From assembly GCA_016748015.1 (NCBI GenBank), contig JAAOMT010000460.1, positions 149,957 through 213,956 of the forward strand: a stretch of 64,000 nucleotides of DNA, read 5' to 3'. The notes below the pieces were generated by a model, which saw only the letters and a list, made by a program, of their open reading frames with translations, was not told where the DNA came from and did no database searches. This DNA is from Geosiphon pyriformis (Eukaryota > Glomeromycota > Glomeromycetes > Archaeosporales > Geosiphonaceae). The translations under genes and the position numbers were made by a program. Of the stretch, positions 45,637-58,702 are shown one piece after another (the stretch's first letter is position 1; each line of letters starts with the position of its first letter).

Positions 45637-47526
45637 TGTTACCAATAGAATTTTAGCTATTAATTAGCATAAAATTACTCTTATAATTTCTATTATTATT
45701 TAGCATATATTAATATCATTTTAAATTATCACTTATTATTTAATTAAATTATCAAATATTACTATTTAATTAATAATTTGATTTATACAATAAAAATTAG
45801 GATAATTAAATTACACAATACTCTGAACTATGTAACATTTAAAAATTTATTAAAATTTGTAAAAATAATAGATAATTTACCAAAATAATTAATAATTCAT
45901 CAAAATAACTTTTAGTTTGTCAAAATGTATCTTTAGTTCATCAAAATTATAACAAAGAAGAAAGTTCAAGTTTATAAACTAGTACTACAACAAATTATAT
46001 AAAAAAAAAGCTTTTTTTTTAAGAAAATATATCTTATCTTATTCAGAATCATCTTAATTTGAATTAATTAGCTTTACAAAAAATAATAAAAACATCAAAT
46101 ACTTGAAAACCAAATTTTTTAACTATTTATATTTGAAATTTCTTTTAAACTCAACTAATAGTTTGAAATTAATTAGCTACCAATTTCAGTAATCTGTTAG
46201 TAATTTTAAATCTATACAAAAAACAATTTTTTTGAGAAAATTCTATTTCTTTTATATTTCTTTTATTTTATTTTATTTTATAATTATTAGAGTAGCCTAC
46301 AGACAAAATTTTTGTAAAAAAGTTGACTTTTGCAGCAAAGTAACTACACAATTTAGGAAGCTTTCAAATAAACAATTTCTGGAAAAGAGTTGATATTTAC
46401 TACAATGTAAATATTGTTATAGATGATTATTTGGGGTTTCAAAACAAATAACAAACTCGTAACTTGGTGCTTGATTGATATTCTGGTGTTGATATCTGAA
46501 GATTTGGTTGATCTGAAGGTATTGTTGTGAAGTTTTTTGTATAATAAACAGAGATTCAATAGTTGTTTCAGTAGTCTCCCAGAATTGCAATTTTATCAAA
46601 TTTTTTTCTCAATATGATGGCCAGTAATCCTCCTGGTAAGCTATCCTCAAATCTATGAGTGTTTTACTCTTGTTTCATGGGTCTTTTACCAGTCCCTATG
46701 ATGTTTGTAATTTAGCACTTAATTCTTAATCAATTAGTAAATCCAAAGAAATAACAAAAAAAAAATAGAAAAAAACAAAAGAAAATAAAGAAATAAGCAA
46801 AAGCAATTGCAAGTTAATATCTTATCAATGGCTGTGATCAAGAGCTATTGTTCCAGTGTGGTTAAGTATCAATTATTATTAACATGAAGTTTTGATAGTA
46901 AAAAGTAGATTGGAGATATTAAATAATTATTTATTGATATTGGTAATGTGAAAGATTGCTTAGATCAAATTTAAACTAGAAAGTTTCGAAATTCTAATAA
47001 TTATGATTTATGAGTCTAATTGACTCTAAGAGTTCTACTGACTCTCAATCTTTCTGATTTTAAGCCTAATTGACTAATTTTCTAGCTTCTGATACTACTG
47101 CTATATATACATAAATTTTATTGTACAAGATTTCTTGAATTCCTTAATTCTCTAGCCAGAAATTCTGAAATTCCTGGAATTCTGCAATTCTTTTGAAAGG
47201 AATTCTGGAATTCTGGAATTCTGCAATTTCTTATATGAGAATTCTAAAATTCTTAGAATCCTGCAATTCTTCTGAGAAGAATCCTGGAATTCCATTTTTT
47301 ATTACATTTATTCTGATTGGTTAATTTATGTATTAATATTTAATTCCTATATTCTATAAGTAACAATACCTAAAACAATTAGCATGAAATTGGCTATTCT
47401 ACTTATAAAAAATAATTTGAAAATAAATTTAGTTATTAGAGATCCACTAGCTTCCAGAAAACATAAATTAACAGCAAATAAATATTAATAACATTCAAGA
47501 AAAAAAACCAAAAACTTTTAGTAACA
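45637..47526 (+). repeat. C2 3' LTR, split by a solo LTR
   Basis: Starts TGTTACC at 45637, ends AGTAACA at 47526. The segment 46415-47369 is foreign; without it the LTR is contiguous with the other family members (compare ctacaatataactac at 38.6 and 60.25 kb). Confidence 0.8.
46415..47365 (-). mobile_element. Solo LTR of the G2 family
   Basis: 951 nt, TGTTAT...GTAACA, homologous to the G2 LTRs but diverged (shared blocks ataacttggtgct, gtaacttggtgct; agctattgttccagtgtggt). It has its own palindromic array at 47136-47301. ATAT before and ATAC after fit one 4-bp duplication with a C-to-T change. No internal sequence, so the element was lost by LTR-LTR recombination. Orientation as G2. Confidence 0.85.
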
Positions 47527-48960
47527 ACATTACAAATTTAATACTAAAGCTTCTAAAATCTTTTAAACTTAAAAAACCAGCAGATAAATTAATCATATCA
47601 TTATTAACTTCAGACTTTTTTGGTTTTTTATAAGATATATCACAGAAATAAACACTTTTTACACATTTTTTTTTGTTATTTGAGTGGATTTTCAAACCAG
47701 TTGAGCCAAAACTAAAACTACTAACAAATAAGCCTACTGGTTTTATTACAACAAAAAGAAATATACTAAAAAAAATAACTAAAAAAGAAGAAATAAAAAG
47801 AAATAAAAAAAGCTATTTTTTTAAAAACTTTATGTTCTTGTCATAACCAGAAGATTAACAAAAGAAAGAGTTTTTTTTTTAAATTGTAAATATTATAAAT
47901 AATTTGTAAATATTGGTAAAAAAAACATTTGTGTTATTTAAGTAAACAATTATAAATTACTATAAAATTTTTAAGAAAATTATATTTATTAGTTTTTAAA
48001 ATATTATAAAAATATTAATTAGTTTAAATAATATTATATTGAATTTATAATTGCTATTTTGTATAATAAATATTGTTTTATATTTGTTTTTTGAATTTAT
48101 TGGTATTTATTGATATTTATTAATCAAATTAAATATAAAAACTATTTTGCTTTTTTAAAAATAATAAAAAATTTTTTTATTTTTTTTTTTATTAATACAA
48201 TTAGTAAGAACTAAATATTGAATTATTTTATTTTTTAATATTTTTTAAACTTTTTTTAAATAAAATTATATTTTATAAACAGAATATAATAAGTATACTA
48301 TTTTTAATTTTTGTATTTTTAGTAATAATTTGATATTAAACCAAGTTGATTTGGTCAAATTTATTATTTTACAAAAATATATTAAAATATTTAAAATTAA
48401 TGTTTTTAATTAATATTGTTAATCAAAATTCATTGTTTTAAAATTTAATTTAATCAATTTTTTAAATATAAGTTAATAATATTTAATAGTAATTGCCAAT
48501 TTATTAATGTAATTTTACAATAAAATATAATTTTTGAAAAGTTTAAAATTTTTTGTAATATTATCATATTTTTTAACTCTATTTTAAGATATTTAATAAT
48601 AATATTTTCTATAAATAAATTTTTAAATAAAGCTTAAATATTAATTTTTTATTTTTTATTTTTTGATAATTTTATTTAACTTTTTTGTTATTTTAATTGT
48701 AATCAAATTTTAAAAAATTTTTAAAAAAAATAAGTTGTGATTTAAAAAAATAATATTATAAAAATTAAATATATCATTTTTTATAACTTAACAAGCTTAA
48801 TTATTAGTCTATCAAGCTTTAATTAAATTCTTAAGAATTTTCACTTTTTTTACTATTATGTAAACAAAATTTTATAGAATTTTGTATAATTATTAAACCA
48901 ACACCAATTTTATCAAAAATTATAAAATACTAAAAAAATCTATTTTATATGGCAAAAATA
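47527..48960. other. AT-rich desert right of C2
   Basis: A minus-strand open frame at 47495-47695 overlaps the LTR end and has no recognisable motif. From 47700 on the sequence is almost only A and T, with poly-T and poly-A runs. I see nothing I can name. Confidence 0.4.
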
Positions 48961-49945
48961 ATTTGAATTTATTGATTTATCTTTGTTTATAATCATTTAA
49001 TCTTTGCCCCGAATCTAAGTCAATTTTTGAATGCGTATATTCTAAATTCAACATGCCTGCGAATTTCTTGACCTTTATTTATTTTTGAAATAGTAAGATT
49101 TAAGATTTAAAAAAGGAAACTTTCATTCATCCAGGTCAGAACTGATTTTTGGTCAATTGCAATCTCAGAGATATGTGATGAATAATCTAGGTGACTCGGA
49201 TTGAGGGCTCCCAAGTTCGTTTGTAAAATGATCTTATACAATAGAGGCCCTTACCTGCATCCTCTCTACCAATGATTAGTCCAAAGCAGCGTCCAATTTA
49301 TATTGTTCCACAATTTTCATTTTTCTCCATCACCCGTAGCTAATTTTCTCGGTGAAATAACAAAACATCAGAACACATTTCGTTTTAAAATCCAAACTCA
49401 TTAAAAGTTAATAGACCCGTGTTATTGGGCGTAATTGTTCGAAGCTTGTCTAAAAGTCACCCTTCTAATTCGAGGAAAAAGTTGACGTCAGCACAATCTC
49501 CTGATAAATCAAGAATAATTTTGAAATCATACTTTAATATCCCTATTAGCAAGCTGGACTAGTTTGACCTGAGGTTGAGAATGAAAATGGGGAATGATGA
49601 TTCAGTAGCAAATAGCCCATGACAAGAAATATCCGTTGGTCTAATATACTCCATGCCCAAACAATGATAAAGTACTTATTATATACTACCGCTTTGGCGT
49701 AGAACAAACCTTACGCTAAAAATGAGTTGACCGAAATAGGTATTGGGTTTTCCAATAAAACGGACAGGATAAGATAGCGTTTGTCCTTTTGATTTAATTC
49801 TTTGATCAATTTTCAATTTATAAATCCGAGATGCCTTGTCAAAAGCAAACGGAAGCCTAAAACCGAATTCCAAATAACTTAGGGACAACTACGTACTCAC
49901 CAATAATAAATTCTACAATTAATAGACAACTTTTTCCACTTAGTC
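48961..49945. other. Unique-looking sequence downstream of SF3B2, unassigned
   Basis: Base composition rises to host-gene level from about 49000. It includes the SF3B2 3' UTR next to 49945 and several hundred bases more. The minus-strand open frame 49679-49888 has no family I know and no obvious splice partners. It could be UTR, non-coding RNA or a gene remnant. Confidence 0.4.
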
Positions 49946-52851
49946 TTAGAACTTGAACTCTTTGTATTTCTTTTGACTAGAGCCACCTCCTGCCCCTGCA
50001 TCCCGGGCAGCAGCTTTTGCGTCTGCAAGTTTTTGCCTTTTCTTGGCCTGCTTGTTAGCATGCTCGGCCACCATGTCAGAGAAATCTTCATGTGCACCTT
50101 CGGGTTGGTGCTCCTACAGACAATTTTAAGTAAGAATGATGAATAGCTTTAAACATGGAAAAGAAGAGTAATTCACACCTGCTGAGCTTCTTCAAATTTC
50201 GCCCTTAGAGTTTCTTCATCGAGGTTAGCCATTTCAGAAGGATCCAAGGCCACATCTACACCAGTCCCTAATCCCTTACGCTTTTTTTATTATTTGTATT
50301 CGGGTTAATAATAACATTAAAGAAGTTCGATCTCAAACAATCTCCTATGAAATCTTTTAAACTACCTTTATTCCCTTTGTTGTAACTCCAGTGGCTGAGA
50401 GATCATATACGTGTTGGGATCCCATGAATCCTGAAACGGCTGATTCTTTCTGTGGCAAAACTGTGAAAAGCGATTTCGGTTCATCATCTTCTCTATAAAT
50501 TGGTACGATAAAGATTAGATAATAATACCAAGCCAATTTTTAATCGAAAATTATTTACCTTTGGTATTTTCGTAATTCAATAAAACTAGGCGTTTGCAAG
50601 CCACTTTCGAGAGAAGGAATTCCAGTAGGTGGTGGTGGTGGGGCATTTTGGTATTTTCTTAATTCAATGTATGCAGGTGTTTCAAGCCCATTGGCAACGC
50701 TAGCCATTCCGCTAGGAGTGATAAGTCCTTCCTGCAAGAGCCTAGATGTAGTCGTATCTGGCTCTTCAGGTTCTTCCTCCTCTTGCTCTTCTTCTTCTTC
50801 CTCTGATTCTAAATAAGAAGTAATTGGTTAATGAGAAATTTGTAATCCAAATTAAACTATAATATAAGAGCTTACCTTCCTCCTCAGGTTCCATTTCACC
50901 CCATAAAGTGCGTTCAATTGGCTGTACCATCTTGAGAATAAGCAAGAAAACATATATTTAGCAAATATTGAGTTGAGAAAATCAAGGAGTTAATAATGAT
51001 ACCTCTGATGGGATCTCCTGTTGATAGGTCCCAAAAACATCACCATACAAAGGCCGATTATACTAAATTCCACCAGTATAAGTTAAAATTATGAATGAGC
51101 AATACCGATTTGCAACCTAATAAAAAGGATCATACCTCGTCAACAGGAGGTTTTCCCCAGCCACCAGGATGGAATCCCCATTGGGCACTAATATTTAAAA
51201 TTGAAAAGTTAGATTTCTTATCTGGAAATCATTAAAAATTAAGAAATGTACTTGAAAAAACTGTTACCCTTCTGGTATTGGAGCATTCAATCCAGGAATT
51301 TTTAAATTAGGATAACTTGGTGGAGGCCCATAACGTTGCATAGCAATTAACCAGGGGGGGGGAGCAAGAGGAGGCATGTTTAAAGCTGCCTTCAATTCTT
51401 CTGAGAGCTGACCAGGCTTTTTTTCTTTGAGCTTAGTTTCAAATTCTTTGCCTTCATAATAACTTGAAAATCAAAGAGATAATTAATATGTCTGATAAAA
51501 TTCAAATTCCACACACATTATATAAAACTTACAGCTCCCCGTGGATTGTAAGTTTTGGCTTTGCCTGAAATCTGAAAAATGCATCGTGTAACCTTTGGTA
51601 ATCTATGTCCAATTTACCCATTTTTGGCTGAACACGCTCCCGTGTTTTTTGTTTCAATTTGGCTGCATCTTCTTTTTCTTTTACCGCTTCACGCATTTCC
51701 ATTATACCAGTATCCTTGATAAATTCTAGGTTAATAATATACATTCAGTTAAAATCTGAATATGCGTAGATTAAAAAAGAATGAATCACATAGGGAAATA
51801 AATGCTAAGAATACCTGGTAGTTCAAAGGCAGGTTTTTCGATCCCCCTTTTTCCTTGCAAATATTTTCGCTTTTGACACCAGTGCTGGGGTACAGGAACT
51901 GTATTTCTATAAGCTTTAAGACTCACTAGTAATTTAGGATCAGCTGCAGTGACATCCACCCACTAATTGATGTAAGAGTTACATTTTTAACTAAAACAGT
52001 TATCGTAAATTCTTTCTATTTCTAGGCCCACCAAATAGAGCTTACCTCAACAACTTCAGGTCTTTTTACAAGTTGTTTTAATTGAGCTACACTCAACCGA
52101 TTCAATTTTCTCAGTTTCTTTTTGGAAACTTTATCTTTAGTGTCATCGTCCGAATCGAGTTCGTGCTCATCATCTGAATCTATTGGTCGAGAATCATTTT
52201 GAAATTTAGAGCTTTCAAGTGACTCTTCTTCATTTGTTTCCGCCTGGCCCTAGAAGGACGGAGAAAACATCATGACAAGGAAGATCTTTAATTCAAGACT
52301 TCAAAAAACCCTAGGATTGCTTGAGTGTACAATACCTCAGATTCGATTTTTTGGACCTGAAAATAGGCAAAAACCTTTGAGAATTCTACTAAGTATGGGT
52401 CGTTAGATTGATCTAACGGTGGTAATACGTACTCAATTTCTACATCTTCATTATCATCGTCGTTCTGCAAATTCTTGATTAAGAAATAAGGGCAATGAAG
52501 CCAGCGGATAATTGGGTCGTTTAAGCGACCATGTCAGGTGTAGAGAAAAGGAAGACAGCCAAAAAATATCCAGGGAGTAAGCCATACTTATAAAACTCAT
52601 TTTGAGCAGTTATTTTAAGTAAAGAAAATAAGCAATAAGTCTCTCACCTTTTGTGAAGTAGTTTCGATTTTGATGAAGGAATCTATTCCCCCCTCTTGTT
52701 TCTTTTTCTTCTTTCTGCGTTTACTCTTCGTAGGTAGTTCTGTCTTCAAGACAGTTTTGCCGTTTTGCGGGGCATCGCCGTTCAAAGAATTGTTTGCAGA
52801 TTTAGAAACATTTGATACGTTTTGAGATTTTAGCTTGGACTCGACAGCCAT
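49946..52851 (-). CDS. SF3B2: Splicing factor 3B subunit 2 (SF3b145/Cus1)
   Basis: SF3b component of U2 snRNP that helps U2 bind the branch site in the nucleus. Thirteen exons on the minus strand: 52851-52648, 52464-52336, 52249-52046, 51962-51815, 51725-51533, 51462-51268, 51187-51136, 51062-51003, 50930-50877, 50808-50559, 50492-50366, 50280-50179, 50113-49946. Recognised by the Lys-rich N-terminus, KLRKLNRLSVAQLKQLVKRP, QHWCQKRKYLQGKRGIEKP (DUF382), KPGQLSEELKAALNMPP (PSP domain), PPPWLIAMQRYGPPPSYPNL, GFHPGGWGKPPVDE, two repeats of the type TPxxIELRKYQ, and the C-terminal KKYKEFKF. All junctions agree in phase except exon 9 to 10, which is one base off as read. It is complete with ATG and TAA. 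Confidence 0.92.
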
Positions 52852-53049
52852 TTAGTAGAAGTTAGTGTAATACTATGGATTGTAGTATTATGTAGGACCT
52901 TGAAAGACTAAGAAATCCTTGTTTATTATTTATCCGCCAAATAAAACCACCTGATCTGAGATTACCATTTGCCTATTTATTAAAGTCAAAGCTTTTGGTT
53001 ATAAATAATATAAATTTCATTTATTTAAAAAAATTTTATTAAAACAAGA
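52852..53049. promoter_or_regulatory. SF3B2 upstream region
   Basis: Roughly 150-200 nt of mixed composition upstream of the start, then A/T-rich repeat sequence of C3. The promoter and 5' UTR must be short or lie partly in repeat DNA. No clear TATA box chosen. Confidence 0.4.
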
Positions 53050-55481
53050 AAGTTGCAAATATTATTTTCTCTATAGTAACTAATAAAGTTTTAACATGAA
53101 AAGTTTTTTTTGTTATAAAAAAAGCTAAACAAAATATTTTAATAATATAAAATTATTTTTATTTATTTTTAAAGTATTTTTTTTTTGAAGTTCTTTTCAA
53201 AAAACATATTAAAATTAGTTTTAATATTATTTTTATTTTCTTTAAAAGCTTTAAGGTTTTTAATAGTTAATATAGTATAAATTACTTAATTATATTATTA
53301 TACTATTTATAAATAAATAATTTAATTATTTATTATGTAAAACATTGACCAAAATTAGCAAAAAAAATAAGATTTATTTATATTAGCAATATTATTAACA
53401 TATAAAACATTAAAACAAAACTTTATACAATTTATATTATTTAAATTAGTTTATAAAAGAAAAATTATATTATTAATTAAACTTATTATTTCAATATATT
53501 TAAATAAAACTATTATTAAAACAATATTTTATATTATTAAAAAAAACATATAAATTAATAAAAACATTAGAAAACAAGAAAAAAAGCAGCTTAAAATATT
53601 AAAAAATTACAAAAACAATAAAAAATATAATATAATAATTAATTATTAAATAATATAATTAATTATAAAATTAAAGACAAAGTTTTATTGTATTATATTA
53701 AAGTTAAAAAACAATAAAATAAAAGATTTAATTACAAAATAGACTATTTTACATTTATAAAACACTTGAAAATAAATCATATAAGTTAAAATTAGATAAA
53801 AAAATATTAAAAAAAACTATATATATTAATCAACTAAAATTAAATTATAATAAATCAATAATAATAACACAAATATTTCAAATAATAATAATGTTATTAT
53901 TAGATTAGATTTTATAAAATTTAAAACTAATAATTTTAATTTAAAAAATAATTAATGTTAAAATACACTAAAAATAATTTTTGTAAGCATAAAAACTTTA
54001 TACAAAAAATTTAAAACAGTAATTAAAAATTAAAACAATAATATATATTCTAAAAAATATTAACAATATAACTTAATAACTATTTAAAAACTTATAATAA
54101 TCTAATTTAAATTTAAAAATTATAATTAATAATTTTAAAATAACATAAATAAAAAAAACTAATAAAAAATTTTAATACAAAAAAAAACAATTTAAAGTTA
54201 TATATTAGTATTTTTAAATACAATAAACAATTTATCAATAAAATTATCAAAAACTTTAAAAATAATATTAAATATTAATAATAGAAAAAATAAAAAAAAA
54301 TAAAATTAATACTAAATATATTTAAAAACAAAATTTTAAATTAATTATTATTATTATTAACTTAAAAAACACTTGAATATACAAATATTATATTTAAAAA
54401 ACTTAATTAAAGTATTTAACAAAACAACAATATACTAATTAGAAAGTTTTATTGAAAAAAACAATAATATATTTTATTTAAAGTAATTTATAAAATCTTT
54501 AAAGCATTTGAAAACTGTTACAAAATATTATTAAATCTAACTATAATCATAATAATTATTTATAATATTAAACAACTAACCAATTTATAGTTTTAAAATT
54601 GCAATAATAAGTTAATAATACAATATTATATTATTAGAATTTAATAAAAAAATTAATTTTAATTTTAATAAAACTTGATTTTGAAAAAAAATATATTATT
54701 ATAATTTAAAAATTTAGTAAAAATTATAAAATAACACAGTAATATTTTAGAAAAATAATAATTAACATAACAATAATTATTAAATAGTATTAATAACAGA
54801 TATAATCTTATAATAACAATAAATATTATAATATAATAATAGTAAATACTATATTAAAATATCAAAATAAAGTATTATAATATGTTTTTTATAAAACTAT
54901 AAATGTATATATACAGTATTTTTAATATTAAAAAATTATTTTTTCTATTAATTATTTTCTAATATTATAATTCTTATTATTAATTATTTACATTAATTAT
55001 CTTTTAATATTTATTTTCAAAATAAATATTTAAAAAAAATAAAATTAAAAACTAAATTAGCACAATAAAAATATTAAAAAACTTATTTGTATTATTTATA
55101 AAATAAAATTATTATTCATTAATTAAATTTTTTAAAAGAATTATTTTTAATTAAAATTATTTTTATTATTATTTATTATTTTATTAAAATATTTAAATTA
55201 TTATTCAATTAATAATTTAATTTGTACAAAACACAAATATAATTAATTATAATAATCAAATTATATAATATTTTGAACTATATAATATTTAAAAATTTAA
55301 CAATTTACATAAATAATTGATAGTTTACAAAATTAATTTGTAATTTAACAAAATATGTTTTTAGTTTACCAAAATATTAAAAAAAAAGTATTTAGATTAT
55401 AAAATAATATTATAATAAATTATATAAAAAAAAATATTTTTTTTAAGAAAATATATCTTAATTAAAGAAATAAACTTTGGT

Positions 55482-56275
55482 ATATAAAGCTGTTTGTCAT
55501 GCACAGTGGGAGGTGGAACCTGGCCATGATGTGATTCCTGGTGTGCTGATTGAGGCTGTGGATTGGGATGCTACTGTTAGGGTGTGGTATTCCAATTCAC
55601 ATATGCTTGCTGGTTTTACTAGTCAGAGGTCTTCCTGTCTTCGCACATATCTGATGAAGGCTGTGCACTGACAGCTTCCTGTGGTGGTTAGGAAACGTTT
55701 GTATAATAAATTGTACCCTAGTGTGCTGTGCTTATTGTGTTATGAGGTGGAGTTACCTGACCATGTTTTCACGTGTTTTCATGATATAGAGGTTCACAAA
55801 AAGGTTTTGGTCACAGTGTGTTCGGACTGACTATCTGTGGTCAGTTCTTGTGGCTCATCATCCTCTGCTGTTTTGCAATCTCTTGGTCAGTGTTCTTTGG
55901 ATGTTAGTTTGTATTCGGTTCTGTGTAAAAGATTTGTGCTGACAGAGTGATGTGAAGAGGTGGTGGAGATTTTGGATGATAAGAAGGAGGCTGTCAATGC
56001 TGTGATTGGTTTTGTTGGGCATTTGGTTGAGCTACATCACTCTAAAGTCTGGTTGGTGAGGTCAGTGTTTAGGATAAGAATAGAAAAGGCTGGTCTGGTT
56101 GGGGATGATAGTTTGTTTTCTGGTTTGTTTTGTTGCTTGAGTTCTTTGTTGCCCGATAAGGTGGTGAGGATGCTTGGCGTTGCTGGCTCTTTTGCTGTTA
56201 AGTTTGGTCATCGCAGATCTTACCTTTTTTTCTCTGGTTTGGATAGTAGTCCTAATGTTAATATAGGTGTGTAGT
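55482..56275 (+). pseudogene. LINE C ORF2 C-terminal fragment
   Basis: One frame with three stops (first TGA 55669-55671). LIEAVDWDATVRVWYSNSH and SCLRTYLMKAVH are followed by the Cys/His cluster CLLCYEVELPDHVFTC, then ILDDKKEAVNAVIG and SLLPDKVVRMLGVAGSF, ending DSSPNVNIGV before TAG. This is the region after RNase H in this LINE group; LINE A (8.4-8.9 kb) has the decayed equivalent. Confidence 0.8.
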
Positions 56276-56414
56276 GTTGTCTTGTCTGGCCTGAGTGGCT
56301 AGCCACATATAGAAAGTATGTGAACTGCATTTAGTTTGAGCCTCTTAGTTTGGTTTTATGTACTAAATAGCAGTTGGGCTATACTCATTAAACTTATTAA
56401 TAAAAAAATAAAAA
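55482..56414 (+). mobile_element. LINE C: 5'-truncated LINE in the C3 LTR
   Basis: About 930 nt with target duplication AAACTTTGGT at 55472-55481 and 56415-56424. It contains the C-terminal part of ORF2, a 3' UTR (gccacatatagaaagtatgtg) and an A-rich tail. G+C is much higher than in the host LTR, so it is recent. Same strand as the host LTR. Confidence 0.85.
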
Positions 56415-56785
56415 AAACTTTGGTTTAAAAAATTATTACAAATTTAAATTTTTAATTATTATATTTATTTAATTATTTTTATTCTTATATTATTAAATAA
56501 TCTATAGTTAAAATTTTTTATAAAAATATTGATTTTTACAACAAAATAATTACATACTATTAAAAAGCTTACAAATAAAAAATTTAAATTTTTATTGTAA
56601 AATAATTAAAAAATAGTTGATATAGAATTAAATATTTTATTATAAATCTAATAGAATACATAATTTAAAGTATAAAAAAATAGGTTGAAAAATAAATTAA
56701 CTTATTAGAAGTTTATTATTAATACCAGAATTAACAACAAAATATTATTAAAAACAGCAAAAAAAACAAAAAATCTTTAATAATA

Positions 56786-58702
56786 CTGATTTTAAATATT
56801 AATAATATTAAGTTATTTATTAATTCTATTATAAAAAATTAAACTAAAAAACATATTAAAAATTAAACTTTTTTCTCTTTTACATACTAAATTTACAGAA
56901 AAAATATATTTTTTGAAATTATTTAGTATAATAAATTCAAACTATTTTTGCTCAATTACAAGGCCATTATTGGCTTTAATATTACTGTCATAAAAAAGAC
57001 TATTAAAAAATCTGGCACTAGGGTGGTTGTCAAACCTATTTTTTCTAGAAAAAAAAAAAAAATAATGTTTTAGAAAATAATATTAACAACAGAGAGATTT
57101 CTGTTAAAGAATTGAATAGTTGTTTATAAGGTTCAAAAACTGGTAACACTATTAAATTTGATAGTATTAACATAAAAAAAAAGTGTTTGATTAAAAAAAC
57201 CAGTATTAACTATAATAAAAGAAATGTTTTTGTTAAAAAAAATTTGGATTAAACACCAAAAGATTTAAGAGTAAAGACCAAGAAAGCCTTAGAAAAGCCA
57301 TTGGAGAAAATTAATTTTTTGAATAATGATGATAATGTCTTATTAGATTTTTTCTTAGTGCTTTTCTCTTCTTAAAATTTTGGAATGTTTTTGTCAAAAA
57401 ACCTCTTATTCTAGATATTGGATTAAATAAAATTACTAATAAAATGTCTTAGGAGAAATATGCAGTAGTTAAAAAACTATTTTTAGATATCAATAGTTTT
57501 GAAAAGCATCTACTCTCTTAAGATTTGCTGGAATTATTAGAATAATGTTTATTTCTGAATCAAGTTTAGAACAAACTACTAATAAAACTAAAAGTACAAA
57601 GATTTTAATAAACACTAATCTCAAGAAATCTACTAAACATTCAGATTAGACTGTAATGATAAAAAAAATTCTAATTAATATATTAGCTAAGACTGTGTGT
57701 GTTGTATTATTTGAGTTTGGAATAATTAAGTTAATCAAAAAACAATTGGTAGACATATAGCAAAAAACTGTGATAGAATTTAAACAAATAAAACATGCTA
57801 ATTTGGTTACAATAAAATAATCTATTCTGATTGAAAAAAATGCTGTATATATGGCAAGAGCTAATAAAAACAAAAGTTTATAAAATACAAAAAACTGAAA
57901 TAGAGCACTACTCTATATATTGCCAATAGAAATAAATGCTTACAATATCTGGAATTTTATTGAATTAGTTAGTAAAAAAACATGTGTTATTAATCAATAT
58001 TTAGTTATATACACTTAATTCAGATATGTTGTTGTTTGCTTTGAGTCTGCTGAGTTACTTAATATTGTTATAGAAATCATGTTAGTACTAAAAAACACTA
58101 ATCTGTATTGGTTTTATCTAAGTTCAGCCAAGTATGCAAAGTGTAAAAAATAGATCATATGTTATTAAGCTGTTTTATAAGTGGAAATTTTTTTTTGGTG
58201 GTTTTCTTTTTAAGATATTGTTAGACACAGATAAAAGCAAATTGACAACTATCTATGCCAAATGTTCAGCTTCTATTATTTATTCAGTTGCTTTTGGTAA
58301 TGTCTTTTGGACAAAAATTGTTAGTGGATTTTTTCTTCTTTTTTCTGTACATAATAGTTTATCAAATTATGGCTTTTCTTTAAAGCTAAAACATATTCTA
58401 TCAGTTTTTGTAAAAATGAATAGTAAGTTTGTTGTTCTTAAATACAGTCTTGTCAGCTTTGTAAAGCAAATTGATAAGCTAACTAAAAAATTGAACACAC
58501 TTGAACCAATGGTTTCCTAATCTAGTCCTAAATATTAACTGTTAATAACTCTTTTGTCACAAAATCAAGGAGTAGATATAATGATAAGTAAGGGTTTAAG
58601 TATGGCTACTAGTGATAAAACTGTTATAAAAGTGGTGGTTTTAAATCTGTTAGTTGTTTCAAAATTGGAAAAGAACATAAACAATTTGTTAGAAATAATC
58701 AT
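56786..58702 (+). pseudogene. LINE B: decayed ORF1
   Basis: 56786-56980 is unassigned A/T-rich sequence. From about 56990 pieces of ORF1 are readable in changing frames: RVKTKKALEKPLEKINFLNN (about 57270), then RALLYILPIEINAYNIWNFI (about 57905), KKTCVINQYLVIY, VVVCFESAELLNIVIEI, and SAKYAKCKK, in which the first Cys of the knuckle is Tyr. The open frame 58134-58520 is the region after the knuckle with a probable coiled coil (VKQIDKLTKKLNTLEPMV). It ends against the C4 LTR at 58703; ORF2 is absent. Confidence 0.65.

Larger units (their letters stand above)
37859..47526 (+). mobile_element. C2: Ty3/gypsy element of family C, complete ends, heavily decayed
   Basis: 5' LTR 37859-38830, primer site, Gag, Cys-rich and dUTPase regions, RT, RNase H, IN, C-terminal extension, and 3' LTR 45637-47526. 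The 3' LTR holds a solo G2-type LTR. Every region has many stops. The layout equals that of G2, to which it is clearly related, but about 1.1 kb including the protease is missing relative to C4. The flanks (atgc before, acat after) do not form a duplication, so ends may have decayed or recombined. Confidence 0.8.
53050..56785 (+). mobile_element. C3: 3' part of a family C gypsy element, split by LINE C
   Basis: Extremely A/T-rich. From about 53330 it can be lined up by eye with the C2 integrase (44.16 kb on), and at 53760 ENKSYKLKLDKKILKK matches C2 DNKSYKLRFDDKILAK. The post-integrase region aligns near 54650 with C2 45.6 kb. The LTR starts around 54690 (uncertain), is split at 55482-56414 by LINE C, and ends AATAATA at 56785. 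It is not followed by a primer site, so this is a 3' LTR. The 5' half of the element is missing or beyond recognition next to SF3B2. Confidence 0.6.

Noticed and set aside
37859-47526. Target duplication for C2
   Set aside because: The four bases outside each end (atgc and acat) do not match, so none is claimed.
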